From: an uncultured cyanobacterium
GTDB taxonomy: Bacteria > Cyanobacteriota > Cyanobacteriia > Cyanobacteriales > Nostocaceae
Direction: 5' to 3'
NCBI GenBank assembly: GCA_903848645.1
Contig: CAINGU010000060.1
Coordinates: 1 to 64,000 of the forward strand
Length of the DNA: 64,000 nt
Positions 55,760-64,000 of this stretch are shown here, in pieces. How positions within the stretch are numbered: position 1 is the stretch's first letter; each line of letters starts with the position of its first letter. The notes under the pieces are model-generated. The model was given only the letters and a program-made list of their open reading frames with translations, did not search any database and was not told the DNA's origin. A program made the translations under genes and the position numbers.

Positions 55760-57160
55760 ATGTTACAAGGTTCAATTCTCCAACAGTTAGAAGCATCTCA
55801 CCGCCATAGTGCTAGACCAATTCATTTTGGTGTGTACTATAAAAATACCTTAGTTGCCCTCTGTCATGCTTTAGAAGATCATATTTTAACTAAAGATAAT
55901 GATCCTTTGGTAATTACGGCTTTTCAACAGGGTAAATGGTATCTGCAAGAGGCAAACAGATATGCAGATATCGCCCAACACAGCCGGGAAATTGTGATTA
56001 TGGCGGCGGCTGATGCTGGTTTTGCCGAACATCCTACGGGACAATTACCTAATATTAATTTAGTGGGATTAGCTACAAATGATCCTGTGGCTCAGGAGTG
56101 GCATTTGATTATTTTAGCTCCTGATTACACCGCTATGGTAATTTGTCAAGAGTTATCTGAAGCTGATTATGGCAAGGATGGCTTACCAACTTGCGATTTA
56201 GAGCGTAAATTCTACGGTTTATGGACATTTGAACCGCAATTAGTCGAGGAAACCGCAGAGTTAGCGATCGCTCATATCAAAGACTATCATCCCGAACTAG
56301 GACTTAAGCTGAGTCAACATAAACAGGCAATTCATCCAGCTATCTGTCCAGCAGCAGAAGTGGCTACCGTCGTGGCTCGTGTTGTAGATTACCTGAAAAC
56401 AGGACAAGAGAACTTATCTATGCCCACAATAGCGCACCAAAAATTTCTAGATCGTAACTTGGTCTCTAACGAAATTCAAGCATTTTTGCGGATGGCGCAA
56501 TTGATTGATCTAGCAGATATCAGTAATCCTGTAGCGGCTACAGAAGTAGCATCTATAGTGGAAACAATGGGGCAATTGCTGGATTTACCCGCATGGCAAA
56601 TTAAAAGATTACGCCTTGCTGCTTTATTGCATCGCATAGATCCACTGCAAAAAGCTGAAAGTCTCATTACTCCCAGTCACTTGAGAAACACTTATCAAGA
56701 AGACGCTCCTAGTTGTCCCCTGGCTTGTCCCCTCGTACCAGCAGCGCAAGCATTACGAATAATGCCACGACTACGAGCCATAGCTCAAATTATCACCCAT
56801 CAAAGCGAATGCTGGGATGGCACTGGTGAACCCGCCGGTTTAGCTGGTGATGATATTCCTTTAGAATCACGAATTTTGTCATTGATATCAGAATTTCAGC
56901 TACAAGTCAATCAGTATAAATACTCTAGTAAGGGGGGAGTAGAGATATTGTCTCAAGCTTTAGATCAGTGCCGAAAACAACAATCAACCCGCTTTGATCC
57001 TAAACTTGTAGATACCTTAACTTTATTAGTTATGGGTTTACAACAGGGACTGGATTTACCGATAATGACACCTAACGTTAGCAGCGGCTTGTGGTTACTT
57101 GATTCTCGTTGGGATAGCCACAGTAAAAGTAGTGAGCAGATTGAGATTTACCCCAAATGA
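55760..57160 (+). CDS. DICT-domain protein with degenerate HD-GYP domain
   Basis: 466 aa. Residues ~1-200 fit a DICT sensory domain (RPIHFGVYYKNTLVALCHALEDHIL; REIVIMAAADAGFAEHPTG; IILAPDYTAMVIC), known from cyanobacterial light and two-component signalling. Residues ~280-430 resemble HD-GYP: LRLAALLHRIDP carries H291-R292 where active enzymes have His-Asp, while CWDGTGEPAGLAGDDIPLES keeps the GYP-side fold. Cyclic-di-GMP hydrolysis is therefore doubtful. Its TGA overlaps the next ATG by 4 bases. Confidence 0.8.
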   Translation: MLQGSILQQLEASHRHSARPIHFGVYYKNTLVALCHALEDHILTKDNDPLVITAFQQGKWYLQEANRYADIAQHSREIVIMAAADAGFAEHPTGQLPNINLVGLATNDPVAQEWHLIILAPDYTAMVICQELSEADYGKDGLPTCDLERKFYGLWTFEPQLVEETAELAIAHIKDYHPELGLKLSQHKQAIHPAICPAAEVATVVARVVDYLKTGQENLSMPTIAHQKFLDRNLVSNEIQAFLRMAQLIDLADISNPVAATEVASIVETMGQLLDLPAWQIKRLRLAALLHRIDPLQKAESLITPSHLRNTYQEDAPSCPLACPLVPAAQALRIMPRLRAIAQIITHQSECWDGTGEPAGLAGDDIPLESRILSLISEFQLQVNQYKYSSKGGVEILSQALDQCRKQQSTRFDPKLVDTLTLLVMGLQQGLDLPIMTPNVSSGLWLLDSRWDSHSKSSEQIEIYPK

Positions 57161-57807
57161 ATATAGAAGCTATTAGATTAGGAAAAAATAAACAACTCCC
57201 CGGCGCAAATTTAGAAGACCAGGATCTATCTCACGTAGATTTAAGTAGGATAAATTTAACAGGGGCTACTTTAGTGGGAACTGATTTCAGTGGTTCTAAA
57301 TTGGAAGGTGGCCATTTTGAAGGTGCAAATTTAATGGGAGCAAGCCTGCAACAAACTGATTTGCGGGCTAATTTAATGGGGGCAAACTTGATGCAGGCCG
57401 ACTTAACAAGTGCGGACTTACGTGGGTGCAACTTGCGAGGTAGTAACCTGATGGGAGCAATCCTCAGTGATGCGTCCTTAGCCGGCGCTTTTTTAAGTGG
57501 TGCTAATTTAATGAGTGTAAATTTACAAGGTGTTGACTTACGAGGTGCAGATTTACGAGGTGCTAATCTGACGGGGGCTAATCTCAAAGGTGCAGACTTA
57601 AGTGGTGCTGATTTACAAGGAGCTTTACTCATTGAAGCTAATTTTGAAGAAGCTGATTTGCGAGCAGCTAATTTATCAGGGGCAAATTTAACAGCAGCTA
57701 ATTTACTTTGTGCGGAATTAGATGCAGTTAAATTAAACGGTGCAAATTTAGATCGGGTATGTTTTGTAGGAACAGTTCTGGAAAATCGCACCAAGGGAGA
57801 AAATTAA
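57157..57807 (+). CDS. Pentapeptide-repeat protein
   Basis: 216 aa, almost entirely A(D/N)LxG pentapeptides, about 36 units from residue 18 on, which fold as a right-handed quadrilateral beta-helix. No signal peptide or transmembrane segment. Overlaps the DICT-HD gene by 4 bases (ATGA), so the two are co-translated and the repeat protein may be its partner. Roles of such proteins in cyanobacteria range from glycolipid layer formation to unknown. Confidence 0.9.
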   Translation: MNIEAIRLGKNKQLPGANLEDQDLSHVDLSRINLTGATLVGTDFSGSKLEGGHFEGANLMGASLQQTDLRANLMGANLMQADLTSADLRGCNLRGSNLMGAILSDASLAGAFLSGANLMSVNLQGVDLRGADLRGANLTGANLKGADLSGADLQGALLIEANFEEADLRAANLSGANLTAANLLCAELDAVKLNGANLDRVCFVGTVLENRTKGEN

Positions 57808-57906
57808 AAATTGTCTCTTTCTCCCTGCCCCTGCCTCTTGCCTTCTGCTTGTAAGCTGTCACTAATAGGTTGATAATTTTAAAATTGGAATTTTGAATTA
57901 ATTTAA

Positions 57907-58821
57907 ATGTCTGTAGTTTCTAACATTACTGTTAAAGTTCCCGCCACGACTGCAAATTTGGGTCCGGGTTTTGATTGCATTGGTGCAGCTTTAAAGCTGT
58001 ACAACGAATTTAAGTTTACTACCCTTGATACAAGTGGGCTAATTATTCAAGTCTCTGGTTCAGAAGCCGAAAAGGTGCAAACTGATGAGAGTAATCTTTT
58101 ATATCAGGCGTTTGTCAAATTATATCAACATATAAAACAAACACCACCAGCGGTGAAAATAGAGATTAAGTTGGGTGTACCACTAGCGCGAGGTTTAGGT
58201 AGTTCGGCGACGGCTATTGTCGGAGGATTAGTTGCGGCCAATGAATTGGCAGGTTTGCCTTTATCTGAGTTGCAGGTGATGGAATTAGCGATCGCCATGG
58301 AAGGACATCCTGATAATGTAGTACCAGCATTGTTAGGTGGCTGTCGTCTGGCTGCTACCAGCCGTAAGGGTTGGGAAATTTGCGATATTCCCTGGCATCG
58401 GGATATAGTACCCGTGGTAGCAATTCCTGAATTTGAGTTATCAACCTCAGAAGCGCGAAAAGTTGTCCCCACAGAAATCAGTCGTGCTGATGCAATTTTC
58501 AATATTTCTCATTTGGGTTTATTGTTGCGGGGTTTAGCGACTAATCGGGAAGAATGGTTAACAGCAGCCTTGCAAGATAAATTACATCAACCCTATCGCC
58601 AATCCTTAATTCCTGGTTATGATGCTGTGAATGCGGCTGCTGTGGCTGCTGGTGCTTATGGCATGGTAATTAGTGGCGCTGGCCCCACACTTTTAGCTTT
58701 AGTAGATACAACTTATGCCAAATCCGTAGAAACAGCAATGGCAAATGCCTGGACTGCAATGGGTATGAACTCAATTGTGCGATCGCTTCCCCTCGATATC
58801 CAAGGGGCAGTTATTTTGTAA
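57907..58821 (+). CDS. thrB: Homoserine kinase
   Basis: A 304-aa GHMP kinase phosphorylating homoserine in threonine synthesis. N-terminal VKVPATTANLGPGFDC, ATP loop PLARGLGSSATAIVGG and C-terminal ISGAGPTLLAL motifs are complete. Monocistronic in appearance. Confidence 0.95.
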   Translation: MSVVSNITVKVPATTANLGPGFDCIGAALKLYNEFKFTTLDTSGLIIQVSGSEAEKVQTDESNLLYQAFVKLYQHIKQTPPAVKIEIKLGVPLARGLGSSATAIVGGLVAANELAGLPLSELQVMELAIAMEGHPDNVVPALLGGCRLAATSRKGWEICDIPWHRDIVPVVAIPEFELSTSEARKVVPTEISRADAIFNISHLGLLLRGLATNREEWLTAALQDKLHQPYRQSLIPGYDAVNAAAVAAGAYGMVISGAGPTLLALVDTTYAKSVETAMANAWTAMGMNSIVRSLPLDIQGAVIL

Positions 58822-59048
58822 TTGGTAATTAGAAGAGAATCTAGCGTTGCATTATGGCTGTAAGTAATTGGATAAAAATATTTACAGTCATTACAAGCGA
58901 AGCGTTTATTATTCCAGTTTTGTCCGCGAGAATATGACAAAAATAAAAATCAATGGAAAATATTGATATAGTAAATAGTGAGGCTTGTCAATTTAATAGT
59001 CTAATAATTTCACACTCAAAAATAATTTAGTTTCTATTAGGATTTTAT

Positions 59049-60908
59049 ATGCTGACACAAGAATTTTATAACATAATTGATAGCAACCTTAATGCACTTT
59101 TGGATAAATATAAAGATGATAAATTAATAAAAAAACATAGGAATGCTATAAATAATCAAAAATCTTATGCACTCTTAATTTGGTTTCTCGAATTTTACGG
59201 AAGAAAATCTAACTATAAAGATTTTATTACGGATGGGGATCAAGATAGTTCTTGTGACATTGTTTTTGATAACACAAACAATCAGGGAGATAAAATTTTT
59301 TATGTCGTGCAGTCAAAATGGAACAATGCTGATAATTCAAAAAAAGAAACTGATAAAGATGAAATACTGAAAGCACTTAATGATTTTGACACCATTTTGC
59401 GAGGTGAAAAACAGAATCTAAATGAAAAAATAAAAGCAAAATTAGATGATTTGGATAATCACCTTAAAGCTAATGGAGAGGTTAAATTTATATTTTTGAC
59501 ACTTTCTCAATATAAAGGGGGAGCGGATGAAAACATTAGTGCTTTTATAAAAGCTGATGAAAAAACTAAATTTGAAGTAATTGATATAAATCGCATAAAA
59601 GTAGATTATATTGACAGAACATATAAAAAAATAGACCCCTTAAATCCTTTAGAAATTTATCATAATCCAGAAGAAAATCCTGTCACTATAGAAATAGTTC
59701 AGAAGAATGGAACTGTTAAAATAGATAAGCCTTTTGAGGCATATATGTTTTTACTTCGCCCTAAAAGTATATATGATTTATTTGAAAAATATGGATTTGC
59801 TCTTTTTTATAAAAATGTCAGAAATCCTCTACTTCAATCACAATTTAATGAAGATATAGAAAGAACAGCGGTGGATAATCCTGCATATTTTTGGTACTAT
59901 AATAATGGCATTACAGCAATTACTTATTTCTTACCTACTATTCGCAGAAAAGCTGAACAAATAGAATTAACAGGATTACAAATTATTAATGGCGCACAAA
60001 CTGTTTATTCTATTTACCGAGCTTATAAAGATGCTACCGTAACGAAGCGAAGACAGATGGATAGTGAATCTTTGGTAACTTTACGCTTATTGAAATCAGG
60101 TGGAAAAGATTTTGATTTAAATGTTACAAGATATACTAATTCCCAAAATCCCGTGGATGATAGAGATTTTTGCGCTAATGATGATATACAGATAATGCTT
60201 CAAAACGCATCATATCAAACTAATATTTGGTATGAAAAAAGGCGTGACGAGTTTAGAGAAACCCCAGAGAATGTAAAAAAAGTTCCAAATTATATTTTTG
60301 CAAATGCCTATTTAGCTTATCATTTGCAAGACCCTGTTAGTGTTATCAAAAATTATGATCAACGAAAAATGAATAAAAACTTGAATTTTATTTCTCATAA
60401 AGAAAATGAGAATGGTCTTTATGAAAAAATATTCAATGAGGAAACAACATTTGAAAATATGTTGTGTGCCTTTTATGTTTTTAACATAATTTATAATGCT
60501 GCACCTTTTTCATATCAGGCTACTTTCAGAAGCTCTTTATATCATTTCTTAGCCTTATTTAAGGTAGCTTTTACAAAGTATTTAAAGGCAAAATTTAATA
60601 ATAATATAAATGTAAATAAACGCATCATCGAAATTTACGAAAAAAATGAAAAAGAAATTATTGTCAAAACTTTCAAGTTTATTAATCAGTTTGTTAAAAA
60701 CCAACTTGAAGTAAGCAAAAATGAAGAAAAAACAACAGAAAGAATATTAAATTTCTTATTCAAACCTTTTCACTATGAAAAAATTAAAGAAGTCTTAGAA
60801 GATTTAGAGCTTTCCGTTGAGGATATTGAAAGTGTGATCATTAAAGATAATGAACAACTGATTGAGGGAGAAACCGATGAAGAAAATAATATCGAAAATA
60901 ATGATTGA
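59049..60908 (+). CDS. AIPR-family protein (presumed anti-phage)
   Basis: 619 aa, very AT-rich with heavy Asn/Lys/Ile use. The N-terminus has a likely PD-(D/E)xK nuclease fold: DGDQDSSCDIVFD (about 61-74) and VVQSKW (87-92). The middle has the AIPR hallmarks FWYYNNGITAI and LQIINGAQTVYSIY (~308-321). AIPR proteins were named for abortive infection phage resistance in lactococci. No methyltransferase or helicase partner is adjacent. Acidic C-terminal tail. Confidence 0.85.
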   Translation: MLTQEFYNIIDSNLNALLDKYKDDKLIKKHRNAINNQKSYALLIWFLEFYGRKSNYKDFITDGDQDSSCDIVFDNTNNQGDKIFYVVQSKWNNADNSKKETDKDEILKALNDFDTILRGEKQNLNEKIKAKLDDLDNHLKANGEVKFIFLTLSQYKGGADENISAFIKADEKTKFEVIDINRIKVDYIDRTYKKIDPLNPLEIYHNPEENPVTIEIVQKNGTVKIDKPFEAYMFLLRPKSIYDLFEKYGFALFYKNVRNPLLQSQFNEDIERTAVDNPAYFWYYNNGITAITYFLPTIRRKAEQIELTGLQIINGAQTVYSIYRAYKDATVTKRRQMDSESLVTLRLLKSGGKDFDLNVTRYTNSQNPVDDRDFCANDDIQIMLQNASYQTNIWYEKRRDEFRETPENVKKVPNYIFANAYLAYHLQDPVSVIKNYDQRKMNKNLNFISHKENENGLYEKIFNEETTFENMLCAFYVFNIIYNAAPFSYQATFRSSLYHFLALFKVAFTKYLKAKFNNNINVNKRIIEIYEKNEKEIIVKTFKFINQFVKNQLEVSKNEEKTTERILNFLFKPFHYEKIKEVLEDLELSVEDIESVIIKDNEQLIEGETDEENNIENND

Positions 60909-60972
60909 TATACAATAGATTTGGTAATTCTTTTAATTAACCAATTTTTGTTTTAATTTTGTCCAACCACTT

Positions 60973-61203
60973 ATGAACTACCGAGATTACATCACGATTG
61001 AACCAAATAAACGCAGTGGCAAACCTTGCGTGCGCGATTTGCGAATTACGGTTTATGAAGTGCTTGATTACCTAGCCTCTGATATGACAGAAGCAGAGAT
61101 ACTTGAAGACTTTCCTGATCTAACGCGGGAAGATTTTAAAGCCTGTCTCGCTTATGCGGCTGACCGTGAGCGTCGGTTTATGACTGTGACAATACCCGCA
61201 TGA
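60973..61203 (+). CDS. DUF433-family protein (antitoxin-like)
   Basis: 76 aa. YITIEPNKRSGKPCVRDLRITVYEVLDYLASDMTEAEILEDFPDLTREDF is the DUF433 winged-helix pattern, often the antitoxin to a DUF5615 PIN-like toxin. Downstream only an 11-codon frame starting at its own stop (MKKYLSLLALP) is found, so the expected toxin is absent. It is 64 bases after the AIPR gene. Confidence 0.85.
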   Translation: MNYRDYITIEPNKRSGKPCVRDLRITVYEVLDYLASDMTEAEILEDFPDLTREDFKACLAYAADRERRFMTVTIPA

Positions 61204-61256
61204 AAAAGTATTTATCACTGCTTGCCTTACCATAAAATAAAGATTCCTTATGTATT

Positions 61257-61775
61257 ATGTATATGGATAAAATCCAGTCAGAAATAGCAGCACTACAATC
61301 TCAAATCCAGGCACTGCAACAAGAACGCGCTGCACTGACTAATCATCATGTAGAATCTGGCGAAAATAATTCACCTTTAGCCATAGTTGAAGCTTACCGT
61401 CGTCAAGCCAGAGAAAACGTCCAACTGTCCGCCGAACTTAAAGGCATAGATGATTCTATATATTACCTAGAAAAGCAAATACAACAAAGGAAAGCTCATC
61501 TTAATCGGTATTTGCCAATGTCTATCCGCATCTCCCAACAACAAGAACAGCTAGAAGAAGCCAAAAAAATTGCTCAAGTTCATGCAGAACGAGTTAACGA
61601 ACTAGCATTAGAACTAGCTAAAGAAATTAAACTGCTAAAAACCTGTGCTGATGAACTTAGTCCCATGTATTGGCAAGTTTACTACAAACCTTTCATCACA
61701 GGCTTTAAGACCATTTCCGTCCCTTTTGTTCGTTCAGATGGGGAAGTCTGGATGATTGTCAACCGTATCGTTTAA
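61257..61775 (+). CDS. Coiled-coil hypothetical protein
   Basis: 172 aa (170 from the second ATG, 61263). Residues ~4-125 are strongly heptad-patterned coiled coil (AALQSQIQALQQERAAL; IDDSIYYLEKQIQQRKAHL); the C-terminus WQVYYKPFITGFKTISVPFV is a small beta domain. No known family. Ends in a strong terminator. Confidence 0.7.
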   Translation: MYMDKIQSEIAALQSQIQALQQERAALTNHHVESGENNSPLAIVEAYRRQARENVQLSAELKGIDDSIYYLEKQIQQRKAHLNRYLPMSIRISQQQEQLEEAKKIAQVHAERVNELALELAKEIKLLKTCADELSPMYWQVYYKPFITGFKTISVPFVRSDGEVWMIVNRIV

Positions 61776-61836
61776 GAAACAGAGATAACTTTACTAAAAA
61801 TTCAATCTATCCTCAAGGTGTTCATTATAAATAAAG

Positions 61837-61862
61837 ACAGCGATATTAGTCGCTGTTTTTTT
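61837..61862 (+). terminator. Intrinsic terminator
   Basis: ACAGCGA-TATTAG-TCGCTGT, a perfect 7-bp stem, followed by seven T. Lies 62 bases after the coiled-coil gene and isolates ndhD1 from upstream transcription. Confidence 0.9.
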
Positions 61863-62033
61863 GTTGACGTTGCAAAAATTTACATTTAGAATAGACTCGC
61901 AGCATAATTTAGTAAGTATTTATTACTATTGATTCTCCAAATTGGAAATCTTCATAAGAAATCGTTTACAAACGTAACGATTCCTTAATATAATGTAAAT
62001 AAAAGCAAAACCAAAAACATATTGTCAACAGTG

Positions 62034-63638
62034 ATGAATGCTATAGAACTTCCTTGGTTATCAGCCATAATCTTCCTGCCCTTAGTGGCAGCCCTCGCAA
62101 TTCCCATCATTCCCGACAAAGAAGGTAAAACCGTCCGCTGGTACGGCTTGGGAGTGGCACTATTAGACTTTGCATTAATTATCTTCGCCCTGTGGCAGGG
62201 TTACGACTTCCAAAGTTCAGCCCTGCAAATGACAGAAAGCTATCCTTGGATACCGCAGCTTGGCTTAAACTGGTCGCTAGGCATTGACGGTTTATCAATG
62301 CCGCTGATACTTCTAACGGGCTTCATTAACACACTCGCAGTATTCGCGGCTTGGAAAGTAACCACCAAGCCGCGTTTATTTTATGCGTTGATGTTGATTA
62401 TGTATAGCGCTCAATTAGGTGTATTTCTCGCCCAAGATTTGTTAATGTTCTTCTTGATGTGGGAAGTTGAGTTAGTACCCGTTTACTTGCTAATTGCCAT
62501 CTGGGGAGGTGCAAACCGCCGTTACGCAGCTACCAAATTTATTATCTATACCGCCGCAGCATCTATTTTTATTCTCGTAGCTGGTTTTGCAATGGCTTTC
62601 TATGGTGATAACTTCACCTTCAACATGACAGAATTGGGAATGAAAGAATATCCCAAAGCCTTAGAACTAGCCCTATATGCAGGTTTCTTAATCGCTTACG
62701 GTGTCAAACTACCCATTTTCCCTTTACATACATGGTTGCCTGATGCTCATGGTGAAGCATCTGCTCCTGGTTCAATGATTTTAGCCGGTGTATTGTTAAA
62801 GATGGGTGGTTATGCCCTAATTCGCTTTAACGTGGAAATGTTAACTGATGCTCATGTTACTTTTGCCCCAGTTTTAGCAATTTTAGGTGTAGTTAATATT
62901 GTTTATGGTGCTTGTTGTGCCTTTGCTCAAACCAATCTCAAACGCCGTTTGGCCTACTCTTCAATTGCCCACATGGGGTTTGTGTTAATTGGTATTGCAT
63001 CTTATACAGAAATCGGTATCAGCGGTGCTGTATTACAAATGGTTTCTCACGGTTTAATTGCTGCTAGTTTGTTCTTTCTCTCTGGTGTAACTTACGAACG
63101 TACCCACACCTTGATCATGGATAAAATGGGTGGTATAGCTAAAGTAATGCCCAGAACTTTCGCTCTCTTTACTATGGGTTCAATGGCTTCTCTGGCTTTA
63201 CCCGGTATGAGTGGTTTCGTTGGTGAATTGATGGTGTTTTTAGGTTTTGCTACTAGCGATGTTTACAGTTCCAGCTTCAAAATTGTAGTCATCTTTCTAT
63301 CAGCAGTTGGCGTGATTTTGACACCCATTTATTTACTTTCCATGTTGCGTCAAGTATTCTATGGTGAGAAAAATGAAGACTTACATTTAGATGCTGTAGT
63401 TCTGGATATTAAGCCTCGTGAATTGTTTATCACTGCTTGCTTATTAGTTCCCATCATCGGTATTGGTTTTTATCCTAAGATGATTACACAAGCTTATGAT
63501 GTGAAAACAGTGGAAGTTGCGGCTCATGCTCGTCAAGTTTTACCAATTGTTGCTCGTCAACAACCGACAAATTTGTACTCGCAAATTTTCACCGCACCAA
63601 CATTAGCTAATTCTGAAATAGTTAATATAGTTGAGTAA
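62034..63638 (+). CDS. ndhD1: NAD(P)H-quinone oxidoreductase subunit 4 (NdhD1 type)
   Basis: 534 aa from ATG 62034 ([16 protein letters not shown]); TTG 62022 or GTG 62031 are possible but less likely. About 14 transmembrane helices with the proton-channel motifs [11 protein letters not shown] (Glu) and [22 protein letters not shown] (Lys). It is a proton-pumping membrane subunit of the NDH-1 complex in the thylakoid; D1 forms serve respiration and cyclic electron flow, while D3/D4 serve CO2 uptake. The D1 assignment rests on overall similarity. Confidence 0.93.
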   Translation: MNAIELPWLSAIIFLPLVAALAIPIIPDKEGKTVRWYGLGVALLDFALIIFALWQGYDFQSSALQMTESYPWIPQLGLNWSLGIDGLSMPLILLTGFINTLAVFAAWKVTTKPRLFYALMLIMYSAQLGVFLAQDLLMFFLMWEVELVPVYLLIAIWGGANRRYAATKFIIYTAAASIFILVAGFAMAFYGDNFTFNMTELGMKEYPKALELALYAGFLIAYGVKLPIFPLHTWLPDAHGEASAPGSMILAGVLLKMGGYALIRFNVEMLTDAHVTFAPVLAILGVVNIVYGACCAFAQTNLKRRLAYSSIAHMGFVLIGIASYTEIGISGAVLQMVSHGLIAASLFFLSGVTYERTHTLIMDKMGGIAKVMPRTFALFTMGSMASLALPGMSGFVGELMVFLGFATSDVYSSSFKIVVIFLSAVGVILTPIYLLSMLRQVFYGEKNEDLHLDAVVLDIKPRELFITACLLVPIIGIGFYPKMITQAYDVKTVEVAAHARQVLPIVARQQPTNLYSQIFTAPTLANSEIVNIVE

Positions 63639-63652
63639 TTATCAAGCCCATA

Positions 63653-63685
63653 AGATCCCCGACTTCTTCAAGAAGTCGGGGATCT
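63653..63685. terminator. Perfect 15-bp hairpin between convergent genes (copy 3)
   Basis: AGATCCCCGACTTCT and AGAAGTCGGGGATCT with a TCA loop, followed by CTTTT on the plus strand. Lies between ndhD1 (+) and the 2TM gene (-). Stem identical to copy 1 at 27736-27768. Confidence 0.85.
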
Positions 63686-63688
63686 CTT

Positions 63689-64000
63689 TTAGTCATTACT
63701 GATATAAACCTTCATTCCATGCAGTAGTAAACCTAATCCCCATCCTAACATGGGATAAATTGCCCAAAAATATCCAGGGCTTACCACCAAATTTAATAGC
63801 ACCAAAAAACCATTAATTGCGATAAAAGCAAATAGGTGTGATTTGAATCCTTTCCGTTGTTGACTATTAGACATTTGTTCTTTTTTCACTTCTACATTAT
63901 TTTTTAACCATTCTTGTTCCGCAGCTTGTAGCGACTCTGAAGAAACACCTAATTCTGAGGCTATTTCTATAATTTGTTCCCTTGTATATTCTCCCTGTTG
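63689..64000 (-). CDS. 2TM-domain protein (5' end outside window)
   Basis: The last 103 codons of a gene that runs off the right edge; a short internal GTG frame (63889) is not its true start, because the frame stays open to 64000. N-terminal part: YTREQIIEIASELGVSSESL then QAAEQEWLKNN, a helical segment commonly ahead of 2TM domains. C-terminal part has two helices (SHLFAFIAINGFLVLLNLVV, then FWAIYPMLGWGLGLLLHG). Function unknown. Confidence 0.8.
   Translation of the reverse strand, partial: QQGEYTREQIIEIASELGVSSESLQAAEQEWLKNNVEVKKEQMSNSQQRKGFKSHLFAFIAINGFLVLLNLVVSPGYFWAIYPMLGWGLGLLLHGMKVYISND

Noticed and set aside
57231-57794. 187-codon minus-strand frame, Lys/Ala/Pro-rich
   Set aside because: An antisense shadow of the pentapeptide-repeat gene, kept open by its repeat periodicity.
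61201-61236. Short frame after the DUF433 gene as a toxin
   Set aside because: Only 11 codons, and without PIN-like residues; not enough to call even a remnant of DUF5615.

Overview
The window is chromosomal DNA from a filamentous, probably heterocyst-forming cyanobacterium (Nostocales; Nostoc/Anabaena/Dolichospermum clade). Four things point there: many HIP1 octamers (GCGATCGC, e.g. near 8304, 11357, 13746, 30100, 34446, 38853, 46731, 48486, 49590, 56266); cyanobacterial genes such as ndhD1, Psb34, a CruA/CruP-type lycopene cyclase relative, the fused ThiO-ThiG enzyme, DUF1830, DUF3038 and DUF4335; a bacterial dynamin that closely resembles the Nostoc punctiforme BDLP; and heptameric short tandem repeats (STRR) of the kind described in heterocystous cyanobacteria. 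No rRNA, tRNA, CRISPR array or prophage was recognised. All taxonomic and family calls come from reading the sequence, without database searches.

Layout. 1-9.6 kb: 3' part of a phosphodiesterase/phosphatase-family gene, a lycopene cyclase-family flavoprotein, citramalate synthase, a [2Fe-2S] ferredoxin gene split by a dispersed repeat, thiO-thiG, a COQ4-like protein and the 59-aa Psb34. 9.8-14.6 kb: a TPR protein, a double-ATPase peptide ABC component and a Crp/Fnr regulator. 14.6-19.3 kb: a minus-strand operon of a small membrane protein and two dynamin-like GTPases, one ending in a DnaJ domain. 19.4-33.1 kb: cysteine synthase, a BrnT/BrnA toxin-antitoxin pair, thioredoxin-like ferredoxin, YgfZ, a GH38 alpha-mannosidase, exonuclease III, an alcohol dehydrogenase, small hypotheticals and a solitary TnpB. 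33.2-41.6 kb: thioesterase, leucyl aminopeptidase, MATE transporter and the lipid cluster plsX-fabH-fabD-DUF2809-plsC.

41.8-46.4 kb is an AT-rich accessory block: a HindVP-type restriction enzyme, its cytosine-5 methyltransferase and a UvrD-family helicase with an inserted DnaQ-like exonuclease, all closely packed. It is followed by DUF2288, an Rpn/DUF4351 protein with an 11-copy 12-bp coding minisatellite, mutS2, the DUF3038/DUF4335 pair and DUF1830. 54-58.8 kb: a radical SAM protein linked to photosystem II high-light acclimation, a DICT-HD protein overlapping a pentapeptide-repeat gene, and homoserine kinase. 59-61.8 kb: an AIPR-family presumed anti-phage protein, an orphan DUF433 protein and a coiled-coil protein. 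62-64 kb: ndhD1 and the 3' part of a 2TM protein.

The strongest cross-cutting pattern is the spread of small repeats. Heptamer STRRs (CCCCAGT, TGACAAC, GAGTCAG, TTGGTAA, TAAAATC), a 19-bp palindrome (GGGCGCAGG/CCTGCGCCC) and a 15-bp-stem hairpin sit between genes, and several have entered coding sequence: cimA, mutS2, the GH38 gene, a zinc-ribbon gene and the ferredoxin gene. In most cases the frame is kept; in the ferredoxin gene a stop codon cuts off the last 20 native residues. The best candidates for under-described systems are the dynamin/J-domain operon and the restriction-modification-helicase/exonuclease block.
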